Shown here: positions 18,212-26,597 of the stretch, in pieces
How the letters are laid out: each line of letters opens with the position of its first letter
How positions within the stretch are numbered: position 1 is the first letter of the stretch
Source: Lutimonas saemankumensis
GTDB taxonomy: Bacteria > Bacteroidota > Bacteroidia > Flavobacteriales > Flavobacteriaceae
Direction of reading: 5' to 3'
DNA: 64,000 bases
NCBI RefSeq assembly: GCF_020171465.1
Contig: NZ_JAIUZR010000003.1
Location: 930,001-994,000 of the forward strand
Notes under the pieces: generated by a model
Database searches by the model: none
What the model was told of the DNA's origin: nothing
What the model saw: only the letters and a program-made list of their open reading frames with translations
Program-made: the position numbers and the translations under genes

Positions 18212-18244
18212 AAAAAAAGACCTAACATTTTTGAAGGTCTTTTT
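18212..18244 (-). terminator. Terminator downstream of the porin gene
   Basis: AAAAAGACCT and AGGTCTTTTT flank an 11-nt loop. On the minus strand it ends in a T-run just after the porin stop. The symmetric A/T flanks could allow function in both directions. Confidence 0.8.
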
Positions 18245-18263
18245 GTGAAATAGTATCAGGATA

Positions 18264-19442
18264 TTAAAATATTTTCAGGGGTGAAATAATACCGATGGCA
18301 AATCGTCCAGTCTGATAATCGACCAGACCTACTCTGGATTCTGCATAACTTGAATAATTGTAAAATCTGCCAACATAAACCGCAAAGAATTTCAAATTTA
18401 TATCTGACCAGGGGTAGAATTCAATGGAAGGAATGACTCCATACCCTGTACGCCAGTGGTCTGTTGTTTTTTCAGGATCAATGTCATCGAGCCATTTTGC
18501 CTGATCTATAAATCCGGTAAAACTGGCCCCCCATTTCTTTGCGAATCGGTAGTCGATCTTTGTCCAATGACTGTAATACAAGGTATTTTCCAAAGCCCAT
18601 GGGTACAAGTCATCAGGAACGTCTTCACTGATTATACCCGTTCTGTCCAAATCTTCTTTGCTCCATTTAAAATCATATGCAATGGTCCATTTATCCAGTT
18701 TTAACTGGTTACCAAGCGCTATGTAATTCTTAAAAGTATCCTTTGCCTCGTTGAACAGCGAATAGGACCAAAGTGTTGTAAATTTCCCATCAAGGAACTT
18801 ACCCCGCCAGTTGACCACAGCCGCCAGAGGGATATCAGAGCCTTCGAGTTCGGGGTGTCCTTGATAGAGTTCTTCAAAAGACTGGGTTCTGGAGTTTAAA
18901 ATCTGAAAAGAAAACCCGTTTCTCTCGGTTGCCTGCCAGTAAGCCCCAACACCAGTCAGGAAATTATCGGCTTTCTCGATGATATCAGAAAATTCATAGA
19001 CATAAATAGGATTCAGATCAAATTCAATCCCACCCCAGTCTGCAAACGTTTTACCAATTGTCAACTGAACTTTTTCAGACACATCAAACCTTACAAAGGC
19101 AAAATCCACACCTTTTATGATCTTATCTATGGATTGGGGTTCAAATGTACTGGTATAGCGATGTCTGAATCTAAAATATATTTTTTCATGAACATAGCCC
19201 TTAAACTCCAATCTGAATTGCTCCACCCTGAATTTTGTTTCCAGATGTTCTCCTTCATAAAAGTCACTTCTTAAGGCCATTTGTAAATTTGCAATCATGT
19301 CCACATTCTTCAAAAGCGATTGTTTTCCTGTAGGAATTAAACTTCTATACGTAGAAACGGTGTCTACCTGTCTGTTTTGAGCAAGCACCCCTGGTATGGT
19401 AAGACAAAGCAATAAAAATAAAATAGCAGACTTAAATTTCAT
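18264..19442 (-). CDS. Outer-membrane porin (phosphate-selective porin O/P-like)
   Basis: 392 aa with a signal peptide (ending GVLAQ). The mature chain is made of alternating strands with many aromatic and charged residues (KIYFRFRHRYTSTFEPQ, VDFAFVRFDVSEKVQLTIGKTFADWGGIEFD), the pattern of OprP/OprO-type porins in Bacteroidota, and it ends in an aromatic residue (IISPLKIF). It lies 48 bp after the asparaginase gene, which itself follows the Dcu transporter. It may therefore let asparagine or small acids across the outer membrane; this role is inferred from context, not from the sequence. Confidence 0.78.
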   Translation of the reverse strand: MKFKSAILFLLLCLTIPGVLAQNRQVDTVSTYRSLIPTGKQSLLKNVDMIANLQMALRSDFYEGEHLETKFRVEQFRLEFKGYVHEKIYFRFRHRYTSTFEPQSIDKIIKGVDFAFVRFDVSEKVQLTIGKTFADWGGIEFDLNPIYVYEFSDIIEKADNFLTGVGAYWQATERNGFSFQILNSRTQSFEELYQGHPELEGSDIPLAAVVNWRGKFLDGKFTTLWSYSLFNEAKDTFKNYIALGNQLKLDKWTIAYDFKWSKEDLDRTGIISEDVPDDLYPWALENTLYYSHWTKIDYRFAKKWGASFTGFIDQAKWLDDIDPEKTTDHWRTGYGVIPSIEFYPWSDINLKFFAVYVGRFYNYSSYAESRVGLVDYQTGRFAIGIISPLKIF

Positions 19443-19489
19443 GTGTTGATCGTTTTGTTGAAAATTAATATAAAGAATTCAATAAACCA

Positions 19490-20563
19490 CTAATAGGTAT
19501 AAAACAGTTTCTGAATATCCTCCAGGCTTCGGTCCTTCAATAAGGCCAGCATGAGTAAAACCCTGGACTTTTGAGCGTTCAGTTCATCTGAGGCAATTGT
19601 CTTATTCTCGTCATCATTGATTTCTGCATTTCTTAAAACATAACCCGTTGGAACCCTGGTGCTTCTGACAACCACAACCCCTTGTTCAGCCGCATTTTTA
19701 CAGGCATTTAGCGTGGCTGCATTCATGTTCCCATTTCCCACACCCGCTATGACTATCCCTTTGGCACCTGCCTTTAAAGACATGTCAACAAGGTCTGCAG
19801 GTGAATCTACTCCGGTATAAATGATATCAACTCTTGGCAGGGAGGTAACCCCTTCAATGCTAAACTCACTTTCCAGTCCAAATATGCCATGTGGTTTACT
19901 GTAAAACTCATGTTTCCCATAAATTACAGCTCCTGTTAACCCATGCATGGGTGACATAAAGGTTTGTACTGAGGTTGTGTTTGTCTTCGTAACTCCATGA
20001 GCAGAATGGATCTGATCGTTCATTACAACCAGCACCCCATAACCACTGGCCTTCGAATCCGCTGCAATGGCTACGGCGTTATACAGATTCAATGGCCCTT
20101 CCGCACTGACAGCTGTAGAGGGCCTCATGGATCCTGTGGTTACAACAGGCTTGTTACTTTTGACGACAAGATTAAGAAAAAAAGCCGTCTCTTCCTGGGT
20201 ATCTGTACCATGCGTGATGACGATTCCGTCAACATCATCCCGACTTAATAGTTCATTCACTCTATTAGCCAGCTTTAACCAGATTTCAACACTCATGTCC
20301 TGAGAACCGACATTGGATATTTGCTCGCCCGTTACGTTAGCGAGGTCTGTTATTCCGGGTACTGCTGCAATCATTGTTTCAATACCAACCTGCCCTGAGG
20401 TGTAACCTGCCTGGGTTCCGGTTGCTGCAGAACCTGCAATGGTACCGCCTGTTGCAAGAATTACAACATTGGGCAGATCTTTGTTTTGAGCTTTTGAATA
20501 ACTGATCGCAGACAAAATGACAACGATCATTATAATTTTTCTGAATATTTTATTTCTTAACAT
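19490..20563 (-). CDS. ansB: Periplasmic type II L-asparaginase
   Basis: 357 aa with a signal peptide (ending SYSKAQ). Active-site motifs are intact: ILATGGTIAGS with the nucleophilic Thr, VITHGTDTQEET with the Thr-Asp pair, and TKTNTT with the Lys. The type II enzyme hydrolyses asparagine to aspartate and ammonia outside the cytosol. It sits between the upstream C4-dicarboxylate transporter (45 bp gap) and the downstream porin (48 bp gap), which suggests a three-gene unit: import through the outer membrane, deamidation, then uptake of aspartate. Confidence 0.95.
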   Translation of the reverse strand: MLRNKIFRKIIMIVVILSAISYSKAQNKDLPNVVILATGGTIAGSAATGTQAGYTSGQVGIETMIAAVPGITDLANVTGEQISNVGSQDMSVEIWLKLANRVNELLSRDDVDGIVITHGTDTQEETAFFLNLVVKSNKPVVTTGSMRPSTAVSAEGPLNLYNAVAIAADSKASGYGVLVVMNDQIHSAHGVTKTNTTSVQTFMSPMHGLTGAVIYGKHEFYSKPHGIFGLESEFSIEGVTSLPRVDIIYTGVDSPADLVDMSLKAGAKGIVIAGVGNGNMNAATLNACKNAAEQGVVVVRSTRVPTGYVLRNAEINDDENKTIASDELNAQKSRVLLMLALLKDRSLEDIQKLFYTY

Positions 20564-20608
20564 AGGGCAAAAAGTTTAATAGGTTTGATCATCTTTTACA
20601 GTTTCTAA

Positions 20609-21937
20609 TCAGGTAACAAAGGTTATCAACAGAGCAATGGCAACAGCGGAAAATGTTGTTACGAGGCCAGGCAACATAAAGCTATGGTTGAGCAGATACT
20701 TTCCAATTTTTGTTGTTCCGGTCTGATCAAAGGATATGGCGGCTAATATAGTTCCGTAGGTGGGCAGGAAAAAGAAACCGTTAACAGCTGGATAAAGAGC
20801 TATCAACAATTCAGCATCCAGTCCAAGAGCCAGGCCCAGTGGCATGAGGGTTACAACCGTTGCTGCCTGACTAAAAAGCATGATAGACATGGTAAATAAA
20901 CCAAATCCAAAAACCCAGTGATAACCTTCGATCAACTGAGAAATTCCATCAACGAGAACTGTTCTGTTCCCTTCAAAAAAAGAGGAACCAAGCCATGCGA
21001 TTCCAAGAATGGAAATTATGGCAACCACTCCACTTTTCATAACACTCCCAGAAACTGCTTTTTCCGGGTCAGCCTTTAAAAGGATCATAATCAAAGCACC
21101 AACAGTTAACATCAATATCATAATGGTAGGCCCCATAGCTATCTGATCCCTTACAACCGTTCCATCTTTAATGATTTCACTTACTGGCCTTAACTCCGGG
21201 AACATTCCGAAAACAACAACCAGCAATATGGCAGAAAAGAACAAGGCTATAGATCTCCTGGCATTCTTAACTGATTTTCTTTCCAAGGATTTAGAATTTG
21301 CCAACTCCCTTATCTTTCCTTCCTTTAAGCGTTGAAGATAAACAGGATCTTCAGATAGTTCCTTCCCTTTTTTATAAACGCTTATCGATCCAATAATTAC
21401 GGCAAAAAATGTGGATGGAATCACGATCATGAGAATACGGGGCAAACTCACTCCACTCACGGTCAAAATACCCAGCATGGCAACGGTAGCCGCAGAGATT
21501 GGTGAGGCCACGATACCTTGCATTGCAGCGATATCTGACATTGCTATGGGTCTTTCAGGCCTTATACCTGACTTCCTGGAAATTTCGGCAATTACGGGTA
21601 AAAGGGCGTATATAACATGCTGCGTACCTGCTGATAAAACTAAAACGTAGGTAACAAGTGGTGCAACAAAGGTTATATTCTGGGGCCTCTTTCTCATTAT
21701 CTTTTCTGCGACTCCGATCAAATAGTCCAGTCCACCTGCAGCTTCCATGGCAGACAATGCGGTAATTACAGCCAGGATCATTCCTAAAACAATGATTGGC
21801 GGGCTACCAACGGGTAATTTAAAAAGAAATATAAAAAGAATAAGACCAATACCTGCAAGGGTACCCATACCTATTCCTCCAATCCTGGAACCTATAATAA
21901 CAATAGATAAAAATATGATCAGTTCGATCCAGAGCAT
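20609..21937 (-). CDS. Anaerobic C4-dicarboxylate transporter, Dcu family
   Basis: 442 aa and very hydrophobic, with about 10-12 membrane segments. The N-terminal region (IIFLSIVIIGSRIGGIGMG), the GTQHVIYALLPVIAEIS segment and the C-terminal TYGTILAAISFD segment match DcuA/DcuB. The family exchanges fumarate, aspartate or malate for succinate across the inner membrane. First gene of the unit with ansB and the porin. A palindrome-containing promoter lies directly upstream. In this setting the likely cargo is aspartate made by AnsB. Confidence 0.9.
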   Translation of the reverse strand: MLWIELIIFLSIVIIGSRIGGIGMGTLAGIGLILFIFLFKLPVGSPPIIVLGMILAVITALSAMEAAGGLDYLIGVAEKIMRKRPQNITFVAPLVTYVLVLSAGTQHVIYALLPVIAEISRKSGIRPERPIAMSDIAAMQGIVASPISAATVAMLGILTVSGVSLPRILMIVIPSTFFAVIIGSISVYKKGKELSEDPVYLQRLKEGKIRELANSKSLERKSVKNARRSIALFFSAILLVVVFGMFPELRPVSEIIKDGTVVRDQIAMGPTIMILMLTVGALIMILLKADPEKAVSGSVMKSGVVAIISILGIAWLGSSFFEGNRTVLVDGISQLIEGYHWVFGFGLFTMSIMLFSQAATVVTLMPLGLALGLDAELLIALYPAVNGFFFLPTYGTILAAISFDQTGTTKIGKYLLNHSFMLPGLVTTFSAVAIALLITFVT

Positions 21938-21961
21938 TTGAGGGAATGGTTAAGTTACTGA

Positions 21962-21992
21962 CTTATAAATATAAGCATTCCCCATAAAACAA
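21962..21992 (-). promoter_or_regulatory. Putative promoter and palindrome for the dcu-ansB-porin unit
   Basis: On the minus strand, TTG (21992-21990), a 16-bp spacer and TATATTTA (one mismatch to TAnnTTTG) precede the Dcu start by about 25 bp. The -7 box lies inside CTTATA-TT-TATAAG, a perfect 6-bp inverted repeat (21962-21975). Confidence 0.45.
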
Positions 21993-22012
21993 AAAATAAA
22001 CGAATGATGTGC

Positions 22013-22789
22013 CTACTCTATATCTCCAACCGGATAGTGGGGCAATTCTTTGCCCTTCTTCTTTCTTAAATCTGGTGAAAAATAGAAAAATAGTCTTATG
22101 GTATGATTCATATCATATCGAAATCCACTATATTTTTGCTGAAAAACCATCATATAACCCGCATCAAATGACCAACCTTTTCCCATCTTGTGATTTATTC
22201 CTACAAACAATCGGTTTTGGTCAAAGGTGTTGTAAACAATTTCTTTTCCAAAATGAAACAGGATTTCATCAGATAACACAAGCCGTGGTTTTTTTTCATC
22301 CTCAAACACTCTGATTGCGGCAGAAAATAAAAATCTTACCCTGTTTGAAAATCTAATTCGATTTACACTTCCATCCGGGTTAAGTACCTCGTGCCATCTT
22401 TGTTCATTTCTTATTCGCTGCAAAAATTTGGCTCTTCCGTTTACATTTCTCCAAAGCAGTTGTTGATAGATACGATTTTCAATGGCGTAATTCCAACCTC
22501 CATCCAGCGCAGGTTGGGCCAGCCATAAGCGCGCTCCACCACCTGCAAGAGAAATTTTATCGTTAAACCAGTAAACACCACCCAATCGAAGGAAATAAAA
22601 ATTCGGATCTTTGAGGAAATCATTTCTTCTTACATGAAAATCTCCCATGGCACCCCAGTGTTCACTTAATCTCCAGGTGGAGTTGACACTCGTCCAGAAC
22701 TGGACCTGTTGATTTATTTCTTTTTCAGTTTGCCCCCTTAAAGCTAAGCCAATAAGCAGGAAAACTGATAATGATATTATTCTCTTCAT
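22013..22789 (-). CDS. DUF2490 family outer-membrane protein, second copy
   Basis: 258 aa from the ATG at 22789, which opens a signal peptide (MKRIISLSVFLLIGLALRGQ). Longer in-frame starts would add a non-signal, basic extension. The QVQFWTSVNSTWRLSEHWG start and amphipathic strands (FYFLRLGGVYWFNDKISLAGGGARLW) match DUF2490 and resemble the protein at 15176. Probable outer-membrane barrel, function unknown. It lies upstream of the Dcu gene (75 bp gap that holds the Dcu promoter), so it is probably transcribed separately. Confidence 0.78.
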   Translation of the reverse strand: MKRIISLSVFLLIGLALRGQTEKEINQQVQFWTSVNSTWRLSEHWGAMGDFHVRRNDFLKDPNFYFLRLGGVYWFNDKISLAGGGARLWLAQPALDGGWNYAIENRIYQQLLWRNVNGRAKFLQRIRNEQRWHEVLNPDGSVNRIRFSNRVRFLFSAAIRVFEDEKKPRLVLSDEILFHFGKEIVYNTFDQNRLFVGINHKMGKGWSFDAGYMMVFQQKYSGFRYDMNHTIRLFFYFSPDLRKKKGKELPHYPVGDIE

Positions 22790-22920
22790 AAGGGGAGCAA
22801 AAATACGAAATAGGCACAGATCTGTACAGAACAATCGACAGAATCTAAGAAAACGATTTCGATGAAATAAGATCAATTTTAAGGGTTTCCAGAGGCTTAA
22901 ATCTCTGGAATACGAGGTCA

Positions 22921-22955
22921 AAAAAAAAGGCTTGAGTATTCGAACTCAAGCCTTT
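22921..22955 (-). terminator. Strong terminator after the Gly/Tyr-rich lipoprotein gene
   Basis: AAAGGCTTGAGT (22926-22937) and ACTCAAGCCTTT (22944-22955) form a perfect 12-bp stem with a 6-nt loop. On the minus strand it ends in an 8-nt T-run, just after the stop at 22979. Confidence 0.92.
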
Positions 22956-22978
22956 GATATATTAAAAAGCTCTTTAAT

Positions 22979-23656
22979 TTACTTTTTTAACTGTTTAGCA
23001 ACAGCATCCGCGTATTTTGGAGCCACTTTTGAAGCTGATTTAGGATCAGTAATATCGATGGCTATAACACCTAACAACTGCTTCCCTGGTTCAAGGTCAA
23101 GGTTATAGATTACCGTTTCTAAGTTATACGTTTCCGAAGTGTAAGTTCTCGTTTCGGATGGAACATAGGTTCCTCCGTATCCGTAACCATAGGGTGAGTA
23201 GACACGTCCGTAGTATCCACCGAATCCTCCGTAGTATCCTCCGTAGTAAGAAGGGTAATATCCTCCAGAAACATAACCACCGGTCTCGGAGGTTACAATT
23301 TCTTTGCTCATGTCCTTAAGGACTGTTAGTACAACACCTTTATAACCTTCGTTTTTAATAATCTGTACCCTTTGTGCAATCTGCTCTTCCGTCAATTCCT
23401 GATTCTGTTTCATCGCAGGAAACTTTTTATAGCTTTCCATGGCATCCACTCCACCTGCCCTTAATCTTTCTGCTATTTCCTGTTCAAAACGTTGTCTTCC
23501 CACCATATCATCCGATCTGGCAATTACCAATATTTTTGCCCCTGCCAAAGATTCGATCTCATCTGCTTTCCAGGAATCCACCACTTTGATGGAAGAACAA
23601 CTTGATGCAATCACAACGATTGACATCAACATTATTAACTGTTTGATTTTTTTCAT
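22979..23656 (-). CDS. Lipoprotein with Gly/Tyr-rich insert (DUF4136-like)
   Basis: 225 aa. A lipoprotein signal (MKKIKQLIMLMSIVVIASSC, Cys20) is followed by SSIKVVDSWKADE, the start typical of DUF4136-like lipoproteins, and an alpha/beta domain (AKILVIARSDD, GYKGVVLTVLKDM). Residues about 128-163 form a low-complexity Gly/Tyr segment (GGYYPSYYGGYYGGFGG), which may be a flexible exposed loop. The C-terminus (ADAVAKQLKK) again fits DUF4136. Location: periplasmic side of a membrane. It is monocistronic with its own -7 box and terminator. Function unknown. Confidence 0.75.
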   Translation of the reverse strand: MKKIKQLIMLMSIVVIASSCSSIKVVDSWKADEIESLAGAKILVIARSDDMVGRQRFEQEIAERLRAGGVDAMESYKKFPAMKQNQELTEEQIAQRVQIIKNEGYKGVVLTVLKDMSKEIVTSETGGYVSGGYYPSYYGGYYGGFGGYYGRVYSPYGYGYGGTYVPSETRTYTSETYNLETVIYNLDLEPGKQLLGVIAIDITDPKSASKVAPKYADAVAKQLKK

Positions 23657-23697
23657 GTTTCTTAAAATGTAGTTAGGTTTTAATCATTATAGTATTA

Positions 23698-23705
23698 CAA
23701 ATATA
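23698..23705 (-). promoter_or_regulatory. Putative -7 box of the Gly/Tyr-rich lipoprotein gene
   Basis: TATATTTG on the minus strand fully matches TAnnTTTG and lies 42 bp before the ATG. No clear TTG is found at the -33 distance. Confidence 0.4.
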
Positions 23706-23866
23706 GAGTATTTTTTATTGAAAGGACTGCATATATTTATTTTTCAACGGATCGTTTTCCTCGGCGGAAGTTGGCTAATCGCTCTAGCCTCAAAAACTAT
23801 CAAAATATAAGTGAAATGGATTTTACTTTTGAGTTCCTATTTTTCTTAAAATAATATAAAAAATGT

Positions 23867-23897
23867 TTGGAGGATTCTAAACCAAATAATACATTTG
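23867..23897 (+). promoter_or_regulatory. Promoter of the tRNA-Ser/tRNA-Pro unit
   Basis: TTG (23867-23869), a 20-bp spacer and TACATTTG (23890-23897) match both boxes of the flavobacterial consensus. tRNA-Ser begins 36 bp downstream. Confidence 0.65.
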
Positions 23898-23932
23898 CAA
23901 ACCAAAATTTTTGTTCTTTTAAAAAGATTATC

Positions 23933-24016
23933 GGAGAGGTGCCAGAGTGGTAATGGAGCAGATTGCTAATCTGTCAACGGGCAACCGTTGCCTGGGTTCG
24001 AATCCCAGTCTCTCCG
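23933..24016 (+). tRNA. tRNA-Ser (anticodon GCU)
   Basis: Class II tRNA of 84 nt. The acceptor arm GGAGAGG pairs with TCTCTCC (one G-U), and the discriminator is G. Anticodon loop TTGCTAA gives GCT (23965-23967), reading AGC/AGU Ser codons. A variable arm is present (CAACGGGCAACCGTTG) and the T-arm is CTGGG-TTCGAAT-CCCAG. CCA is not encoded. Confidence 0.96.
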
Positions 24017-24038
24017 CAATTATACTCAAATTTATTTT

Positions 24039-24113
24039 CGGGGTGTAGCGTAGCCCGGTTATCGCGCCTGCTTTGGGAGCAGGAGGTCGCAGGTTCGAAT
24101 CCTGCCACCCCGA
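24039..24113 (+). tRNA. tRNA-Pro (anticodon UGG)
   Basis: 75 nt. Acceptor CGGGGTG pairs with CACCCCG. The anticodon loop TTTGGGA gives TGG (24074-24076). The T-arm is GCAGG-TTCGAAT-CCTGC, with discriminator A and no encoded CCA. It lies 22 bp after tRNA-Ser and is probably co-transcribed. Confidence 0.96.
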
Positions 24114-24114
24114 C

Positions 24115-24242
24115 AGATCAAAATCCTTTTGAACGGAAGTTCGAGAGGATTTTTTTGTTTGGACCGCGTCGCATGCTTGCTTGCGTAAGCGGGGCAAACC
24201 AAAAAATCCGAAATGCGCCAGCATTTCAAAGGATTTTGATCT
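24115..24242. repeat. Nested inverted-repeat (cruciform-type) element at the 3' end of tRNA-Pro
   Basis: The outer arms AGATCAAAATCCTTT (24115-24129) and AAAGGATTTTGATCT (24228-24242) are perfect 15-bp inverted repeats starting 1 bp after the tRNA. Inside are a second long stem (GGATTTTTTTGTTTG with CAAACCAAAAAATCC, one mismatch), a GC-rich core around 24165-24193 and a perfect hairpin GAAATGC-GCCA-GCATTTC. No protein or known RNA family was recognised. It resembles REP-like mobile palindromes. The following 214 bp up to the oxidoreductase stop (24243-24456) show no gene. Confidence 0.7.
24120..24156 (+). terminator. Terminator of the tRNA unit
   Basis: AAAATCCT (24120-24127) pairs with AGGATTTT (24146-24153), enclosing an inner GAAC-GGAA-GTTC hairpin, and ends in a T-run. 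It shares its left arm with the larger inverted repeat, so the two folds are alternatives. Confidence 0.75.
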
Positions 24243-24456
24243 GAACGACACCCTCACTCAGGATCAACGCAGTTAATCCGCCGAAATCTCACAGTCAAGG
24301 TAAAGGAGAATAAAAAAAGATACGAGGTACTAGCCAGGGTTCAGCTTTTGAGTCACTACCTATTTCAGGATCAAGCCCTCTTCAACAATATTCCGTTTCG
24401 TAAACTGAAGCAAGTACTTTCCTTTGCCCAATATTCTTTTGTTAACAGTATCCGCA

Positions 24457-26097
24457 TCATACTGCACCAACCGTATCCGGTGCTAATTGTCCTACCCCGG
24501 AAGGACTTTCAAGGAGCACAGCATCCAGGTCCACGCCTTCAATGGGTCTGATCACCTCTTCTTTCGGGTCCCATTCTATACGCCTTCCCAATTTCCATGA
24601 GAGCCCCGCCATATGTGCAGACATAGCTTCTTCGAAGCCCTCTTGTATGCCACAGCTTACCTTGCCGCCATTCCGGATGACACTCAGCCATTCCCGCATG
24701 TGAAGGAAGGTGGAATCTACCCGTTTGCCATCAATATAGGTCCACATTAAACCCTTATCGGCAAAGTATTGAGAGGTTGCAGAGGAGACCCCGTCAATTG
24801 CGGTTTCCGAAGGATCATACCTGTAAATTGGGGTTTGAGGTGTCATATTACGGGAACCTAACTGTTCGGCATAGCGCGTAGAACCTGAATCGGGCCAAAT
24901 GGTTAAACGGTTGCCAAGCTCCATGGAGGCATCATGTCCCATGAGCATGGTCGGCCGGCTGAATCCGTTGCCCAGGGAAGCACTGTAGGTAAAGGTCATT
25001 CCCCTTTGATTATTGGGATTTTGATTGTTGCCCGTGCTAAAGTCAGGGTACTCAAAATTCACCTGCAGTACATCGGGCACGTTGCGTCCATCCCTGTGTG
25101 TATAAATACCTCCTGAGGCCATCACTGACTGAGGCATCCCCATTTTAAGGACGCAGTTCAGTCGATCGTAATCATGGGTGAGCAAGTCACCGGAAAGACC
25201 TGAACCATAAGCCCACCATTTCCTCCAGCGAAAAAAGTGGTTCTTATTAAAAGGTATTTTAGGGGCCGATCCCAGAAACTGCTCCCAATCGATAGTCTGA
25301 GGATTGGCATCCGGATGAATATCATAGTTCCACGCCCCGTTATCATCATTTCGGTTGGTGTTGGTTGTGATGAGGGACACATGTCCCAAAATCCCATTAT
25401 CCACGATGTTCTGGGCCGTTTTAAAACTCAAGGTCTGGCGGTGCTGGTGCCCAACCTGGAATACGGCCTTGGAATTACGGACAGCTTCCCTTAATTCGTA
25501 GGTTTCGGCAATGGTATGGGTCATGGGTTTTTCCACGTAGACATGCACGTTGTTCCGCAGGGCTTCAATGGACATGGGAGCATGCCAATGGTCCGGAGTG
25601 GCAATAACCACGGCATCCACATCCCCGCTGAGGATCATATCCTTGTGAGTGGTGTATCGTTTCACAGTCTGCTCAGGAGTGCTGAAGGACCGGATGGCTT
25701 TTTCGGCGCGGATATCGAAGACATCACAAACCCCAACAATCCTTACGTTTAAGGGATCCTGCTTTTGAAAATCTTCAAGTGCAGTAAAAGGTCGATCTTC
25801 CTTCCTGGCACGGTCCGCGGCCGCCTCCATGTCGGCAATCCATTCGTCAGTAGCATATCCCAGGGACCTGCAGAGCTGTTCACCGCGTATTCCGAAACCG
25901 ATTATTCCCACGCGGACTGGTTCTCCTGTAATGGCTGGAACCGGAGATGGAAGGGACGGCTGAATGTTCAACTGTTCGAGCAATTCGTCCCGCTGTCTTT
26001 TTTTTCCAACGGTTCCATAGGCTCCTGCCCACCATACTGCACCCAATACAGGGATGCTTCCTAATCCTAAAAGTGCTTCTCTTCTTGTCCAACTCAT
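24457..26097 (-). CDS. Gfo/Idh/MocA-family oxidoreductase with Tat signal
   Basis: 546 aa. The N-terminus MSWTRREALLGLGSIPVLG carries a twin-arginine motif and a hydrophobic stretch, so the enzyme is exported. The NAD(P)-binding GIIGFGIRG starts at about residue 65 and the family EKP signature is in HVYVEKPMTH. It has a C-terminal alpha/beta domain of the kind that binds a sugar derivative. Members of this secreted group oxidise or rearrange sugars; the substrate here is unknown. It overlaps the upstream DoxX gene by 4 bp. Base composition is clearly richer in GC than neighbouring genes (58% in bases 24901-24960), suggesting foreign origin or different codon use. Confidence 0.9.
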   Translation of the reverse strand: MSWTRREALLGLGSIPVLGAVWWAGAYGTVGKKRQRDELLEQLNIQPSLPSPVPAITGEPVRVGIIGFGIRGEQLCRSLGYATDEWIADMEAAADRARKEDRPFTALEDFQKQDPLNVRIVGVCDVFDIRAEKAIRSFSTPEQTVKRYTTHKDMILSGDVDAVVIATPDHWHAPMSIEALRNNVHVYVEKPMTHTIAETYELREAVRNSKAVFQVGHQHRQTLSFKTAQNIVDNGILGHVSLITTNTNRNDDNGAWNYDIHPDANPQTIDWEQFLGSAPKIPFNKNHFFRWRKWWAYGSGLSGDLLTHDYDRLNCVLKMGMPQSVMASGGIYTHRDGRNVPDVLQVNFEYPDFSTGNNQNPNNQRGMTFTYSASLGNGFSRPTMLMGHDASMELGNRLTIWPDSGSTRYAEQLGSRNMTPQTPIYRYDPSETAIDGVSSATSQYFADKGLMWTYIDGKRVDSTFLHMREWLSVIRNGGKVSCGIQEGFEEAMSAHMAGLSWKLGRRIEWDPKEEVIRPIEGVDLDAVLLESPSGVGQLAPDTVGAV

Positions 26098-26597
26098 GTC
26101 AATTCGGTTTTAGTGTTTGCTTTGTTCTTTGAAAAAAATCGGGAAAGGCCAAAAACGGCCCCTGTAGGGCAGTAGAATAAAACCAGGCATACGACCGCCT
26201 CGATGAGGTTCTTGTTCACGATCCAGTAACTACCTTCCGTATTGATCTGGGCCATACCCGGCCAGGAAGGGTGTGCCAGGTAATACAGCAACAGCAGGCC
26301 TGCGCCTACCAGAGCACCTGCCTTTTCAAATATACCCAGGATAAGCGTAATACCCACAAAGACAAGGGCTGCCCAATTTAGGGTATCCACCCAGGGAAGT
26401 AGAGCTTCCGAGGCCATGGCCTGGAATATGGGTCGAAACGGTCCCTGGGCAGTCGCCAGGTAACCAAAACTGGTCCATTCCGGATTGTACACCTTGACAA
26501 TTCCCTCGTAAAGAAAATGCCAACCCACAAGTATTCGAAGGAGGGTAATACTCTGTTTGAGTCCCCACTTTTTGGATGTTGAAGACATATCGATCAT
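26094..26597 (-). CDS. DoxX family membrane protein
   Basis: 167 aa with four predicted membrane segments (e.g. ALVFVGITLILGIF, ALVGAGLLLLYYLA, LIEAVVCLVLFYC). The N-terminal LLRILVGWHFLYEGIVKV is typical of DoxX. The start is taken at the ATG at 26597; an ATG three codons later is equally possible. It is translationally coupled (ATGA overlap) with the Gfo/Idh/MocA oxidoreductase. DoxX proteins are linked to quinone or redox functions, so it may help re-oxidise the exported dehydrogenase; this is inference from the pairing. It shares the raised GC content of its partner. Confidence 0.85.
   Translation of the reverse strand: MIDMSSTSKKWGLKQSITLLRILVGWHFLYEGIVKVYNPEWTSFGYLATAQGPFRPIFQAMASEALLPWVDTLNWAALVFVGITLILGIFEKAGALVGAGLLLLYYLAHPSWPGMAQINTEGSYWIVNKNLIEAVVCLVLFYCPTGAVFGLSRFFSKNKANTKTELT

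Noticed and set aside
23963-24244. Plus-strand ORF of 93 aa over the same tRNAs and palindrome
   Set aside because: It overlaps both tRNAs and the inverted-repeat element; no family or start signal supports it.
23928-24257. Minus-strand ORF of 109 aa across the tRNA genes (contains GWQDSNLRPPAPKAG)
   Set aside because: It is the antisense translation of tRNA-Ser and tRNA-Pro, a well-known spurious ORF type in databases.
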